DNA of 64,000 nt from Epiperipatus broadwayi (lineage: Eukaryota > Onychophora > Udeonychophora > Euonychophora > Peripatidae), in assembly GCA_028023455.1 (NCBI GenBank), contig JAQFVV010012535.1, forward strand, positions 310,001 to 374,000. The letters run 5' to 3'. The notes beneath the pieces are model-generated. The model saw only the letters and a program-made list of their open reading frames with translations, was not told the DNA's origin and did not search any database. Made by a program: the position numbers and the translations under genes. Shown piece by piece: positions 1 through 11,085 of this stretch (position 1 is its first letter; every line of letters begins with the position of its first letter).

Positions 1-498
1 CCATAATTACAAGAAAAAAGCAAACTGAGAATCCTAATCCCATACATCCACTCAACAGCCAAAAGCCTTATTAATAAACTATCAAGTGACTTTGAAGTCA
101 CTTTCCGCTCACCTCCTAACACCAATAGACTGATCAATAACACCAAAGACAGGATCAAACCTGAACTCACCCCTCAAGTTGTGTACAAAATCACCTGCCC
201 CCAAAGAAATTGCATGGCAACATATTATGGAGAGACTAAAACTAACATTGCCACCAGAGTAGCTCAACACAGATACCTTTATAACAGAACTAAAACAAAG
301 CTTGAAGGCAATTCGGTTTTTGTTGAGCATGAGAGAGCCACTGGTCATGTTTTTCTACCCACCACAATCAGTGGCATTTTCTCTGAAATAAATGATATCA
401 AACGCAAAGTCAGGGAAGCTTACTACATTGTAAGTGACCCAGCAGCAATCAATAGAAGAGAGGCCTGCTTTTCTCTGTCTCGAAAATGGTCCATGTAA
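1..498 (+). pseudogene. Penelope-like element A: RT thumb and GIY-YIG endonuclease C-terminus
   Basis: C-terminal piece of a Penelope-like retrotransposon protein, cut by the window edge. After a stop at bases 4-6 the frame reads through to a TAA at 496-498. It begins with the RT thumb/linker block (ILIPYIHSTAKSLINKL), then a basic connector, then VVYKITC followed by TYYGETK and RVAQHRY, which fit the GIY-YIG endonuclease fold of PLEs. The nuclease nicks target DNA so that reverse transcription can be primed; this is known for the family, not shown here. The reverse-transcriptase palm would lie upstream of the window. A hammerhead-like motif begins 63 bases after the stop, as in elements C and D. 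The stop near the start means this copy is probably dead. Confidence 0.8.
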
Positions 499-560
499 CA
501 TCTGCATATGAATTTGCATAAAATTTGCATTAATATTATAGTTATTAATCAAATACAAGT

Positions 561-604
561 CGCCATGAATATGGGACTATAAACTGTCCCGAAAGCGCTT
601 GGCG
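561..604 (+). ncRNA. Hammerhead-ribozyme-like motif of element A
   Basis: Three-way-junction fold. Stem I is CGCC (561-564) with GGCG (601-604), extendable by two wobble pairs. The core is ATGAATA (565-571) plus one extra T. Stem II is GGGAC (573-577) with GTCCC (586-590) and an 8-nt loop. GAAA is at 591-594. The minimal stem III is A594-G595 with C598-T599. Cleavage would be predicted after T600. U4, G5, A6, A9, G12, A13 and A14 of the hammerhead core are all present. The position 3/8 pair is A-U in place of C-G. Small hammerheads with a diminished stem III are known in PLEs; activity of this variant is inference. Confidence 0.6.
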
Positions 605-2407
605 GTAACTTTTGATAATTTTACGTACATTGAATAGCTTCATTATCTGTGCGCAGAGCACATATATATATTAATTGATTTCAAACGCTAATGAAGTAAA
701 GCCTTAACTATTTAAAATTCTTTTGTAATATTTATTTAAAAGACAAGAGTTAAAGATTTGCAGAGGTCCCTACTATCGTTTTTTCAGGCGCATATTCTTA
801 ATAAATATTACTTTACATAACGAGTATGCGCTTTATAACTATAATTATTACAACTTTATAAAATTCCTTTGTGTTATTTTTTTGCAAAATCTGAAATTTA
901 ATACAAATTAATATTTTTTGTTTAGGTATAAATTGGTGCATACTTTGTTTTGCTTAAAGTGATACAATCAGGATCAATATAGTAGTAAAATAAAAGTATT
1001 ACAATTTTGAAAATAATTTATCACTCTACTATTATTTGATTTGCAGTTGACAGAGATTGACACTTTGTGTAAGAATGTAACATGGCCTCATTGGCATAGT
1101 GTATCATAAATCCTTTTTTAAAATTAATATATTATGATATTTAGCAATGTTTTATTGTTATGCTATTTATTAAAGTTGTGTTTGTGAATAATAACAGTCA
1201 TATATATATATAATGATATGAAGATTTTCATGAGTTACAAATATAAATGATATATATTTAAACATTATCAATTCATTACAATATAAATAGCTCTCTAAGG
1301 TTAATATCATTTCTCCTATTTGTAGCCTCTTTTCCATATCATATTAATAAACTTTTTTATTTATCTATTCATTTTTACATTATTTCATTTTAAATCTTTT
1401 ATCATTTTTTGGAATGCAATTTAAGACCTTAACTTTTTAAGTACTAACATCTTTTCTGACCATATATATAGTCAAACTCCATTTCAGATTATGTATTTCT
1501 TCAAAGATAGCCATGCAACTCATTTATTCTCACATCCAAGCATTTCACTTTTCATCCCTTCTTATTACTCTCAGCATACAACTCTCCATATATTGTGTGA
1601 AATCTCTGAGTTGCTTTTTTAATAAGTGTTAAAGTTGCAGATCTATTGTTAAAAGGTAATAAAATATATCTATTGAAATCGCTCATCCTTAAAGGCACAA
1701 GTAGATTTCTTCATTAATATTAAATAATTTATACCAAAAATACTCCATTCAAGTGTAATTTTATGATTATCCATTATGGTTCAATTTATATTAATACTTT
1801 GACCAGGTACTCATAATTGTTATCTTTTTCTAATTCATGTTATCAATCTTTATTTTTTCTTCTGAGAAAATCCATTTAACATTAACTCAAGTCTTGTTAG
1901 AGTTTATCTTTAATCTTTGATTGGGAAAATACAAAAATTTTGGATAGGAAAGAAAAGGTGCAAAGAAAAAAAATTCAAGGAATCTGCTCATATGACAATG
2001 GCAAATAATTTTATATGTCAAACCAGTGTGGCAATACACTATATATGGAAGGCTCTAATAAACCATGCTCTTTCAAAAAAATTCAAAGTGTCTTATTAAT
2101 CTTGCTCTTGGAAAAAAAAATCGAAGGGCTCAGAAGAATTTGAATCAACCCTCATATATAAATGTATTAAATTTCTATTATCTGTTGTCTTTGACAGGAA
2201 AGCTCAGTTTGTTACAGCATTTGCCTTAAATTTGAAATTCAAGAATCCAAAGGTGCAAGTTTCATTTTTATGTGAATACTGTCACTGGTCAGGCCAGCAA
2301 CACCTGAAAAAGAGTGGAAAATAATACTACTCAAAACATTGTGTTATTACTAATCTGTGTTGTCTATTTGTGTGTTCTTATTAACAAGTTGTTTGTAAGT
2401 TTACATA
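605..2407. other. AT-rich sequence without recognised genes
   Basis: Short microsatellite-like TA stretches and scattered stops only. An open frame of 60 codons at 1917-2099 is lysine-rich and matches nothing I recognise. It lies upstream of element B and might be part of its decayed body, but no endonuclease motif is visible there. Confidence 0.5.
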
Positions 2408-2767
2408 TTGATGATGGAAGAACACACTCTGGCAGTCAGAGAAAAATCCAATTCTTCAGCTATCTATTCTCATATAAAGTTAATTAATCATGATATCAAT
2501 TTTGATAAAACAAACATTCTAGCAAAAATTGAACAATATGACCAGAGATTTCTAAGAGAATTTATAGACATTTTTAGAAGGCCCAAGAGCATAAATGAAA
2601 GGTGTGAATTAAAGAAGATTAACAACATTGGGAAGAAGCTATTGGAAGACAAAATAAAATTTAAAACTTCTCAACCAATAGAATTTAAATATGAGGAGAA
2701 AGAAAAAAAGAGAAATGCTTTAAAATCTCACACATATTCCTATGATTTAAGAAAGAGAACACTCTGA
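2408..2767 (+). pseudogene. Penelope-like element B: region C-terminal to the GIY-YIG domain
   Basis: An open frame of 119 codons. Its centre (INHDINFDKTNILAKI, then RFLREFIDIFRRP and SINERCEL) has the layout of the segment following the GIY-YIG domain in many PLE proteins: an H-x-I-D/N-F-D block, a basic helix, an acidic helix and an 'N-R' closing motif. The endonuclease core and reverse transcriptase are not visible upstream, so this is a 5'-truncated or decayed relic. The stop codon lies inside the hammerhead-like core at 2762-2799. Family assignment rests on motif layout and on that ribozyme-like element; a similarity search would be decisive. Confidence 0.55.
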
Positions 2768-2799
2768 GGAAGGTACTTATTATTGTACTGCAACATCAG
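2762..2799 (+). ncRNA. Hammerhead-ribozyme-like motif of element B (canonical C3/G8 core)
   Basis: Core CTGAGGA (2764-2770) matches the canonical hammerhead CUGANGA exactly. One extra A follows, then stem II GGTAC (2772-2776) with GTACT (2785-2789) around an 8-nt loop. GCAA stands where GAAA is expected, so A13 has become C, which probably kills cleavage. ATC (2795-2797) would be the cleavage triplet. Stem I is only TC with AG. Its value is as the C-G reference point for the covariation seen in elements A, C and D. Confidence 0.45.
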
Positions 2800-2993
2800 C
2801 TATTTTACTACATGGACTATCCTGAAAATAATAATAGAATGAAATCATAATTTATCTGTGAAAAAAAAAATATATATATATATATGTAATAAATAAAGTT
2901 TGACATCTGTATTCGTTTCACAATATATGTAATATACAAATCAATATATATATATATCAAAATACAGTACAATTTATATAAATTATATTCTTT

Positions 2994-3036
2994 TAGAAGT
3001 ACTTTCGACTATACACTTTGTAGTCTTTATCAACTA
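2994..3036 (-). ncRNA. Hammerhead-ribozyme-like motif, element C left arm
   Basis: On the minus strand: stem I TAG with CTA, core TTGATAA plus an extra A, stem II GACTA with TAGTC around a 9-nt loop, intact GAAA, minimal stem III AG-TA-CT, predicted cleavage after the following T. The 3/8 pair is U-A. This arm keeps the G12-equivalent base that the right arm has lost. Confidence 0.6.
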
Positions 3037-3089
3037 TATAACGTTGAATAATCAAAACAAGACAACCCTTAACAATACCCATAGTTCAA

Positions 3090-4437
3090 TTCAGATTTCC
3101 CACAATTCTGTTATCTTAACATTTGATGACTGGCGATTCATTAAAATTTGACGATTTCTTGAAATCAACATAGCCTCTTTTATTTTTACGCTTTATTATG
3201 ACAACGTTCAATTTGAATGATTTTCATATTTTTATAATCAAATTTAAATCCATATTGACAAGATTTATTATGATCAAATATAACAGATGATGAAGGTTTA
3301 TTTACATCTGTTCCATATTGATTCTCTTTTTGAATTCTATTATATAAAAGCATATGTTCTTTTATTCTCTTCTCAAATGTACACTTAGATTCACCAATGT
3401 ATTGTACGCCGCATCCACATATCAATCTATATATAATAGAATTTTGATTAAACTTTGAATTTTAGAATTATTAAGCAATCTATTTATGTTATTTGTAGAG
3501 AAAAAAGCAATATGACACAAACCATTATAAATTTTCCTAATAAACTCGACCTGCTCATCTGATATAAATGGCATTGAAATCCATTTCATTTTGATATTTT
3601 TATTTTTAATTGTATTATAGTGTTGATTTCTTTTAAATCCTTTAATAATATTAGCAATAGCATTTTTATAATAACCAATTTTCAATAAGTCATTAACAAA
3701 TAAATGTACATTTTTAATTTTATCACTAGAATATTTGCATAACTTTTCATTTCGAAATAAGAATGATTTCAATCCAGACAGCTTATGACACATATGTACA
3801 TGTGATTCATATGGAGTAAAACCTCTAGTTTCAATTGGTTTAATTAACATAGATAATCCAAACTGTAATCATTAAGAGTAACTTGAATATCCAAGAATTT
3901 TATGGAATTGTATTTCTCTTTAGTTATAACCCATTTTATATCCTTAATCTCATTTAATTCATTAAATAAATTGATTATTAATTCTTGTTTTCCACAAATA
4001 AAAACATCATCCACATATCTATGATATACTTTAATTTCTTGATATTTCAATTGTTTTAAAATTTTACTTTCATGTGTTGATATAACAAAATTACAAATTT
4101 GAGCAACAGCAGGAAGACCCATTAGCTAACCAAAATTCATTTTATAATATTCATTATTAAAATTAACATAAATATTTTTATCAATAAACTGCAATACTTT
4201 TATAATAAAATTTATAATATCAGACTTTACATTTTTTGAAACAAGAGCATTATAAATAATATTAATTGACTCTATTCTATCTATTGATCCATACATTTCA
4301 TTTATATCAAAAGTACAAATTGTGTCATGTGAATCTATATTTATATTCTTAATTTTATCTACAAAATCAAACGATGATGAAACAGTATATTCTCCAAAAC
4401 CTAAAATATCTTGAAGTAATATTTCAATATATCTACA
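3090..4437 (-). pseudogene. PLE C left arm: reverse transcriptase fragment plus GIY-YIG endonuclease
   Basis: Minus-strand partial copy in three frame segments. 4122-3844 holds the RT palm (MGLPAVAQICNF, then YHRYVDDVFICG with the catalytic Asp pair). 3850-3422 holds the thumb and linker. 3425-3186 holds the GIY-YIG domain (CGVQYIGES, then FEKRIKEH). Lesions compared with the right arm: TAG in place of a Trp/Gly-Trp context just before the palm motif, a 1-nt loss near 3850, and another frame break near 3190. The frame break between the linker and the endonuclease near 3420 is shared by both arms, so it predates the inverted duplication. The copy is 5'-truncated. Confidence 0.85.
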
Positions 4438-4440
4438 GCT

Positions 4441-6011
4441 TAAATTTCAAAATAGTGAAATAATAAATATTGATACATCTCGCATGAAAATTATAAATGA
4501 AATTTTAAAAAAAGCTAAGAATAAAGCTATTGATAGTCATACATATTATAACTTATATCCATCATCTGCTATTTGCCCTAGGATTTTTCGAATATAAAGC
4601 TACATAAGGAAAATTATCCATTGAGATTGATGGTTGATTTTGGTGATGCATATTATTATCAAACATGTAGATATATTGAAATATTACTTCAAGATATTTT
4701 AGGTTTTGGAGAATATACTGTTTCATCATCGTTTGATTTTGTAGATAAAATTAAGAATATAAATATAGATTTACATGACACAATTTGTACTTTTGATATA
4801 AATGAAATGTATGGATCAATAGATAGAATAGAGTCAATTAATATTATTTATAATGCTCTTGTTTCAAAAAATGTAAAGTCTGATATTATAAATTTTATTA
4901 TAAAAGTATTGCAGTTTATTGATAAAAATATTTATGTTAATTTTAATAATGAATATTATAAAATGAATTTTGGTTGGCCAATGGGTCTTCCTGCTGTTGC
5001 TCAAATTTGTAATTTTGTTATATCAACACATGAAAGTAAAATTTTAAAACAATTGAAATATCAAGAAATTAAAGTATATCATAGATATGTGGATGATGTT
5101 TTTATTTGTGGAAAACAAGAATTAATAATCAATTTATTTAATGAATTAAATGAGATTAAGGATATAAAATGGGTTATAACTAAAGAGAAATACAATTCCA
5201 TAAAATTCTTGGATATTCAAGTTACTCTTAATGATTACAGTTTGGATTATCTTATGTTAATTAAACCAATTGAAACTAGAGGTTTTATTCCATATGAATC
5301 ACATGTACCTATGTGTCATAAGCTGTCTGGATTGAAATCATTCTTATTTTGAAATGAAAAATTATGCAAATATTCTAGTGATAAAATTAAAAATGTACAT
5401 TTATTTGTTAATGACTTATTGAAAATTGGTTATTATAAAAATGCTATTGCTAATATTATTAAAGGATTTAAAAGAAATCAACACTATAATAAAATTAAAA
5501 ATAAAAATATCAAAATGAAATGGATTTCAATGCCATTTATATCAGATGAGCAGGTCAAGTTTATTAGGAAAATTTATAATGGTTTGTGTCATATTGCTTT
5601 TTTCTCTACAAATAACATAAATAGATTGCTTAATAATTCTAAAATTCAAAGTTTAATCAAAATTCTATTATATATAGATTGATATGTGGATGCAGCGTAC
5701 AATACATTGGTGAATCTAAGTGTACATTTGAGAAGAGAATAAAAGAACATATGCTTTTATATAATAGAATTCAAAAAGAGAATCAATATGGAACAGATGT
5801 AAATAAACCTTCATCATCTGTTATATTTGATCATAATAAATCTTGTCAATATGGATTTAAATTTGATTATAAAAATATGAAAATCATTCAAATTGAACGT
5901 TGTCATAATAAACGTAAAACAAAAGAGGCTATGTTGATTTCAAGAAATCGTCAAATTTTAATGAATCGCCAGTCATCAAATATTAAGATAACAGAATTGT
6001 GGGAAATCTGA
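4441..6011 (+). pseudogene. PLE C right arm: reverse transcriptase plus GIY-YIG endonuclease
   Basis: 5'-truncated PLE protein; compared with element D it lacks roughly the first 300 residues. The block upstream of the palm (HTYYNLYPSSAICPRIF) is followed by a 1-nt deletion near 4590 in a T run. The main frame 4621-5352 then carries TFDINEMYGSIDR (RT motif with the first catalytic Asp) and YHRYVDDVFICG. It ends at a TGA at 5350-5352 where the left arm has CGA (Arg), a CpG-type transition. After 5419 comes the linker, another frame break near 5650, and the GIY-YIG segment (5679-6011; IIYRLICGC and YIGES). The hammerhead-like motif starts 55 bases after the stop. Confidence 0.88.
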
Positions 6012-6065
6012 ATTGAACTATGGGTATTGTTAAGGGTTGTCTCGTTTTGATTATTCAACGTTATA

Positions 6066-6108
6066 TAGTTGATAAAGACTACAAAGTGTATAGTCTAAAG
6101 TACTTCTA
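6066..6108 (+). ncRNA. Hammerhead-ribozyme-like motif, element C right arm (G12 lost)
   Basis: Same fold as the left arm: TAG/CTA stem I, core TTGATAA, stem II GACTA/TAGTC, minimal stem III. The GAAA box reads TAAA (6096-6099). G12 is the general-base nucleotide of the hammerhead, so this copy is predicted inactive while its partner is not. Confidence 0.55.
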
Positions 6109-6165
6109 AAAGAATATAATTTATATAAATTGTACTGTATTTTGATATATATATATATTGATTTG

Positions 6166-6167
<2 letters not shown>

Positions 6168-6209
<42 letters not shown>

Positions 6210-6236
6210 CATATATATATATATATATATATATCA
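6168..6236. repeat. (TA)n microsatellite at the end of element C
   Basis: Nearly uninterrupted TA dinucleotides with one AC interruption, directly at the 3' end of the PLE copy. Confidence 0.9.
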
Positions 6237-6446
6237 AAATATATAATGAAAAATGGAAATGGAGATAATATCCAGATAAATATAAAACAACTTATAACCT
6301 TTAATGTTACCAAGAAATTATCAATTACTACTAATTGTCAATCCCTAAGGTCACACCATTCTTTCCATTAAACTTATAATAGCACTTTTCTTTGAGTTTT
6401 TATTTCAACATAGATTATTATAATAAGGTACTTTAGTATTATTTTG

Positions 6447-6622
6447 TTATGATATTACTCTGGTGATGTATTATTTTAAGTTTGTGATATGCTTAAAATA
6501 ACACTCCAAGAAATGTGCAGACAAACTTAATCAATAAAATTTGTCTGCACATCCGATAGAGGCATTATTTTAAACATATCACAAACATAGATTAATACAT
6601 CACCAAAAGTAACATATCATAT
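6447..6622. repeat. Foldback (MITE-like) element
   Basis: Arms of about 80 bases are reverse complements: GGTGATGTATTATTTTAAG on the left and the matching AATACATCACC end on the right, with GTGCAGACAAA facing TTTGTCTGCAC around a short TTAATCAATAAAA loop. No coding capacity. Class not assigned. Confidence 0.7.
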
Positions 6623-6851
6623 CTCATGTAATATGAAAGCTCAACTCTAAAAAATATAGTAGAGACATATATTCATAAAAAAAGGAAAAAACATTATGTT
6701 AGTAAATAAAACAGGTACTTGTAAGTTGAGTCTTTTTAGTATAACACTTTGTGATATCAAAGCCATCCTTCTTTCTTCCAGAATATTATAGCACTTTGTG
6801 TTATCAGAAAAACTTAGGATGTGCAATACCAAACTTTAAATCTAAAAAAAA

Positions 6852-7043
6852 TCATATTTCCAATGATGGAGAGATATGTAGGTGGTTCTCTATTTTTATA
6901 CCTAATTGGCTTTTGAAATGTGTATAAAAGCTGACATGTACAAAAGTAAATCGATGCAAAAAAACATCAAAAAGGTTTTTCAAAATACATGTATATATAT
7001 TATATAATGAGGGTGCTAATAGTCCTATGACAAGCTTTTCCAA
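6852..7043. other. Sequence around the start of a dispersed repeat
   Basis: Open on the minus strand for 63 codons with no recognisable product. The right half merges into the dispersed repeat family that begins near 6990. Probably non-coding. Confidence 0.3.
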
Positions 7044-7860
7044 ATATCCCTATCCTCAGACCAGTTTCTAGCTCTGGCTGTCATCAGTGAGGTGTTAAGA
7101 TATTCAGCCATTAGATTTAAAAAAACTAGATCAAGCCCAGCATTTATCTAATAGTTAACTATTAAATAGAACATTTAAAATTTTCAGACATCCATATGTT
7201 TTCAAATCCAGCTACCTAACTTAAATAGCCATATGGGACAACTAAGTTCAGATACACCATATATCAATAGCTTTAGCAATATAAAATCACCAAAGCCTCA
7301 AGAGCAAAACTATAATTACAAGGAAATCAAGTCATATATCATGTAACTTCATTTAATAAGCTTGTACTACAAATGCTATATAATGAGCATGCTAATTAAG
7401 ACAAGCTTTTCCAAATATCTCTATCCTCAGACTGCTTTCTAGCCCTGTTTGTCATCAATGAGGTGCTAGCATATTCAGACACTAGATTTAAAAAATACCA
7501 GGTCAAGTCCATCTTTTATCTAATAGATAACTATTAAATAGAAAATCTTAAAATTTCAGACATTCATATGTCTTTAAATCCAGCTAGAAACCAGTCTGAA
7601 GATAAGGATATTTGGAAAAGCTTATCTTAATGCTGTTAGCATGCTCATTATATAACATTTGTAGTACAAGCTTATTAAATTAAGTCACATGATGTGTGAC
7701 TTAATTTCCTTGCAATCATAATTTTGCTCTTGAGGCTTTGGCTATTTTATATTTCTAAAGTTATTAATATATTGTATAATTGAACTTAGTTCAGTCCCAT
7801 ACAACTGACATATGAATGTCTGAAAATTTTAGATTTTTAAAATTAATAGTTAATTAGATA
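6990..7860. repeat. Dispersed repeat family, two direct copies and an inverted copy
   Basis: Recurring landmarks are an AATGAG-GTGCTAAT start, 'CAAGCTTTTCCAAATAT', 'CCTCAGAC..TTTCTAG', 'CAGACATTCATATGTCTT' and 'GCAATATAAAATCACCAAAGC'. They occur at 7000-7365 (+), 7370-7570 (+) and inverted at 7571-7850. Another copy lies at 62100-62490 inside a LINE. The 7180-7470 and 7571-7850 parts form foldback arms. No open frame; probably a non-autonomous element. Confidence 0.7.
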
Positions 7861-9312
7861 AAAAAAAAGTCACTGTATCATAAAGTTTTAATTTTATCTA
7901 AAAATGGCAAACTGTTTAATACTATATTTAAATTTTGGTTTTTTTAAAAAAAACATATATAAAGTTTTAGCAAAAAAACACTCAAATATATAAAGTTTAG
8001 CTGTAAATATATTTTTAAATATAATACTGGGTTACTTGCAAATGATGTGAGATGTATTATATTGTTGGAAAAAAAAGCATTCTAGCAGACTGAACCATTT
8101 AATATCTTTTAAAATGAAAAGAAAAGGGCCAGATTTTGACATAGATTACTCATGCTAGGATTCTTGTTTGCCTTGACATCATAAATGAAACCTTTGAATA
8201 AATATTATCAGATGCAAACATCACCAGAATATGTCAAAACAGAAACAATACGAAAGTACCTATAATACCAATTCATAAAAAATATTTAATTCAACATATG
8301 GTACATATTTTTAATTAATAAATTATTATTTCTATAGTTTCATAAAATCGTTAAAATATTTTTGATTTTTTCTAAAAACGTAACTATAAGATATTTATCA
8401 CAATGTATTTCTGGTTGATTGATTAACAAAAATTATTTTTAAACGAACATTTTAGCCTAAAAAAAATTATTGGTTTATTATATATGCTTTTGATTTTTAG
8501 TATTTAAGAATTTGAAGAAGACATCTTGCTATAATTTCTGATAAAAACAGTTTTTATTGAAAATATTAAAGCAGCTATGTAAAGAAGTAATTGTTTATTT
8601 TAATTTGAAAAGAAAAAACCATACTTCCCCCCCCACCCCCCCCCCCCCCCCCCCCCCACCCGCCCGCATTTTTTTTTTTTTTTTTTTTTTTTTCCCCCCC
8701 TCTATAAAAAAATTTTTTTTTTTCAGTTGTGGGGGGGTGGGTGGTGGGTGTCACCCCCCCACCTGATGGTGGTGGTATGGTCTTCATAAGACTACTAATT
8801 TTTATATCATACACTTTTGCAAATTTATTTTATTAATAAAATATAACTTTTTAAAATGCAGAATATATTTATACCAGCATTAATTAAAAATAATAAATGA
8901 AAATGCTAATTTATAATTGTGTTCCAGATAATAGTTTTCAAATTAAAAATATTCAGATTAATGTCACTCTGCCTACATTTAAAGTGTTTTAATAATATAT
9001 TTTACTACCTTGTTTTCCTGAAAATAAGACCTAACCAAAAATAAGCTTTAGCATGATTTTTGAGTATGCTTATAATATAAGCCCTACTCCAAATACAAGC
9101 TCTAATTAAGATTGGCAGCCCGATAGATGACTTTTGTTTGCCCATTGAATCACACAATGGACATATTGAATTATAAAGTAATAAATGTATAAATAAAAAA
9201 TATTATTGACATTAATGCTTTAAATAAAAGCGAATATATATTTTCCCACCAATTATTTTTAACAAATATAATTCTACTTGTATAGAAAAAACAATTTATC
9301 TACCAAAAGTTG
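7861..9312. other. AT-rich sequence without genes
   Basis: Nothing recognisable apart from the homopolymer block at 8622-8766. Confidence 0.5.
8622..8766. repeat. Homopolymer block: C run, T run, G-rich run
   Basis: About 40 bases almost entirely C, then about 28 T, a short C run, an A/T run, then a G-rich stretch with G runs and GGTGGGTGG, then C7. The C-rich left and G-rich right ends could pair, and the G-rich part could form a quadruplex. It stands out sharply from the flanking sequence and may be partly an assembly or sequencing artefact. Long open frames here are low-complexity shadows. Confidence 0.8.
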
Positions 9313-9325
9313 GTATATCAGTCAA

Positions 9326-9420
9326 GCATTGGTGGCGAGTGGTTAGCACAGCCGCCTTACAAGCAGTTGTCCTGGGTTCACTTCCCAGCTGAAGCTTTAA
9401 CACATGGAAAAAAAACCTCT
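9326..9420 (+). mobile_element. tRNA-derived SINE with 13-bp target-site duplication
   Basis: Body begins GCATTGGTGGCGAGTGG (A-box-like) and has GGGTTCACTTCCC (B-box-like) about 45 bases on, then GCTGAAGCTTTAACACATGG and an A tail. GTATATCAGTCAA occurs directly before (9313-9325) and directly after (9421-9433), a clean target-site duplication. Related copies are at 22588-22668, 27661-27762 and 34185-34292. Such elements use RNA polymerase III promoters and borrow LINE reverse transcriptase. Confidence 0.9.
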
Positions 9421-9433
9421 GTATATCAGTCAA

Positions 9434-9904
9434 TTTATAATTTCATTTATCTGTACATTTAAGTACTTATTTTACTCAATATGTAGATTTAGAATGCTTG
9501 ATTTAGTTTTCTAGCTTTAGCATGGTAGATTTTAAATCTTAAAGATAAAATAAAAATTAGTTTGATTTTTTAAATATTTTTTTTCTTTTAAACGACTTTA
9601 TTAAAATAACGAAAGTGATTATAATGATGGGAGTTTAGATTATGTTTAAATCATCAACCATTCTTCTAAAGAACTTTTTTATTTTAAGCATTTTAATTTT
9701 TAATTAAAACCCTATAAAAAAATCCTTATTTATAAAGAAGTTTTTAAAAAGTATATCAAAATAGTGTTTATAATTTGTGTACTTGATATTAGATGGATGT
9801 GGTTGTGTCATATATGAATCATTGTAATTTAATGTACCATACATTGGAATGGGTGATTGAATATGCATGTATAAAATAAAGAAATATTTTCTCAAACATT
9901 ACTA
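9434..9904. other. AT-rich sequence without recognised features
   Basis: No recognisable gene or repeat. The PEBP exons encoding the conserved DPDAP segment should lie 5' of here but I could not find them. Confidence 0.4.
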
Positions 9905-9960
9905 TTCTTAACTGTCATCACTCTTGCCAAGCAAGTCTCCAATTAATATTTGATTTAAAG
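9905..9960 (+). CDS. Possible PEBP exon (end only supported)
   Basis: A perfect donor (AAAG|GTAAGT) lies at 9960/9961. In the frame that leads in phase into the exon at 10455, the last codons read LIFDLK. This lines up with the PEBP segment whose PEBP4 form ends L-V-T-D-I-K immediately before a Gly. The expected Trp-Leu is not seen (Gln-Leu instead), and no DPDAP sequence is found upstream. The start given is only the left limit of the open stretch. This may be a chance donor or a decayed exon. Confidence 0.25.
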
Positions 9961-10454
9961 GTAAGTTTAACTGGAATAATATTCTGATTGCTAGGTAAGT
10001 TGAATGCAAAAAGAAAGCTATTCTGATGAGTACAAGAAAGGAATTGTGGGATACTCCAGGGGTAAGAATCTTACTGATTTCTATGATGAGAAAAAGTACT
10101 TGAATAAATGTACATTTTGATATTTCAATAAATGCAGTTTTTTGTACATGGAAAAACAAGATATCACTTGAAAAGAAGCTCTACAGTGTCTTTTGAAGCA
10201 AAAATTAATGTAAGACAGTGTATATTTTTTTGGGGGGGAATGGTATTATTTGAACCTGTTGCAGTCATTGATAATAAAGAGTCTGATATGTATGGTCTTA
10301 TGGAAATACAAACTTTGATAATAATAGTAGCTACTTTTTTAATAGATCTTAACATTTAAATTGTTTCATGTCATATTTTATCTGTTAATTTTTATTTAAT
10401 TTTATTTTTTTTTTGTGCAGAATAAGAAATAATTGTGCACCATCTTTTTTTCAG

Positions 10455-10500
10455 GGGAAAAACTTAAAAAGTGGTAATTTAGGTGGAACAGAAATAGTTT
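10455..10500 (+). CDS. Internal exon of a PEBP-family gene
   Basis: A 46-nt exon with a strong acceptor (TTTTTTTCAG) and a perfect donor (GTAAGT). Only one frame is open and it reads GKNLKSGNLGGTEIV plus one base. That base completes the first codon of the exon at 28137 (T+CA, Ser). Across the join the protein continues into Y-Q-S-P-K-P, matching the PEBP layout in which a G-x-D/N-L-K-x-G stretch is followed by a short E-x-x-x-Y-Q-x-P-x-P. The phase match and the continuous family alignment over 17.6 kb are the evidence. Upstream exons are not identified. Confidence 0.7.
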
Positions 10501-11085
10501 GTAAGTATTTCAAGCTTTTAAAAACATGTATTTCATGGAAATTTTGATATTTATCTTTTGTTTTGAGAATGTTTTTTTTTAGTTCATAGATTGAAAATGT
10601 TTCTATTTTTATACAGATTCTATGAATGTCATTTTAAACAATGTAAAATTATATATTGATGGTATGCCAAATTATAACAATAACAACAAATTGGCCCATT
10701 AATAAGCTTGTGTTTATAATGATTGCAGTTCTGATGTTCATTGTGACTGTATGAATGATTTTAAATAAATTCAAAATTAATATAAATTTGTCCTTTCAAA
10801 ATTTTATTTTTCTATGACATCTCACTTTCTCGAAAAAAAACCCATGATATCAGTTGTATCAATAAATGCTGAAATTGGTTCTTTGAGCAAAATTTCATTA
10901 TTGCAAATGTTAAATCTTGTAATTTTTTGAACAGTTGTTATTTATAAAATTAAGTAAAGTCTTTTATATTTATTCCCATCCTGTCATAAATATCTATCCA
11001 ATAAAATTATTTTTGCAAAACAAAACCCAAGATTGTTTACATTAATATTATTTCATAAACAATAAACAAATACTTCTGTCTTATA

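Larger units (their letters stand above)
2932..6172. mobile_element. Penelope-like element C, head-to-head inverted pair
   Basis: Two copies of one element face away from each other. The left copy (about 2932-4437) is on the minus strand and the right copy (about 4441-6172) on the plus strand. Base 4437 pairs with about 4666, so the arms are roughly 1.5 kb with a spacer of about 228 bp that is single-copy 5' sequence of the right arm. Both arms run through the RT palm, GIY-YIG domain, stop codon and hammerhead-like motif, and end in TA-rich sequence. Inverted partial copies are characteristic of PLE insertions. No convincing target-site duplication could be separated from the TA repeats. Confidence 0.85.

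Noticed and set aside
8557-8814. Overlapping open frames of 69 and 79 codons on opposite strands
   Set aside because: They consist of Pro/Phe and Gly/Lys runs produced by the homopolymer block; no biological protein signal.
9340-9400. Possible functional tRNA gene
   Set aside because: A- and B-box-like parts are present but no clean acceptor stem or anticodon arm. The A tail, target-site duplication and three dispersed relatives show a SINE.
10132-10359. 75-codon frame between the two putative PEBP exons
   Set aside because: No similarity to PEBP and no splice borders in phase; mirrored by a similar antisense frame, as expected by chance.
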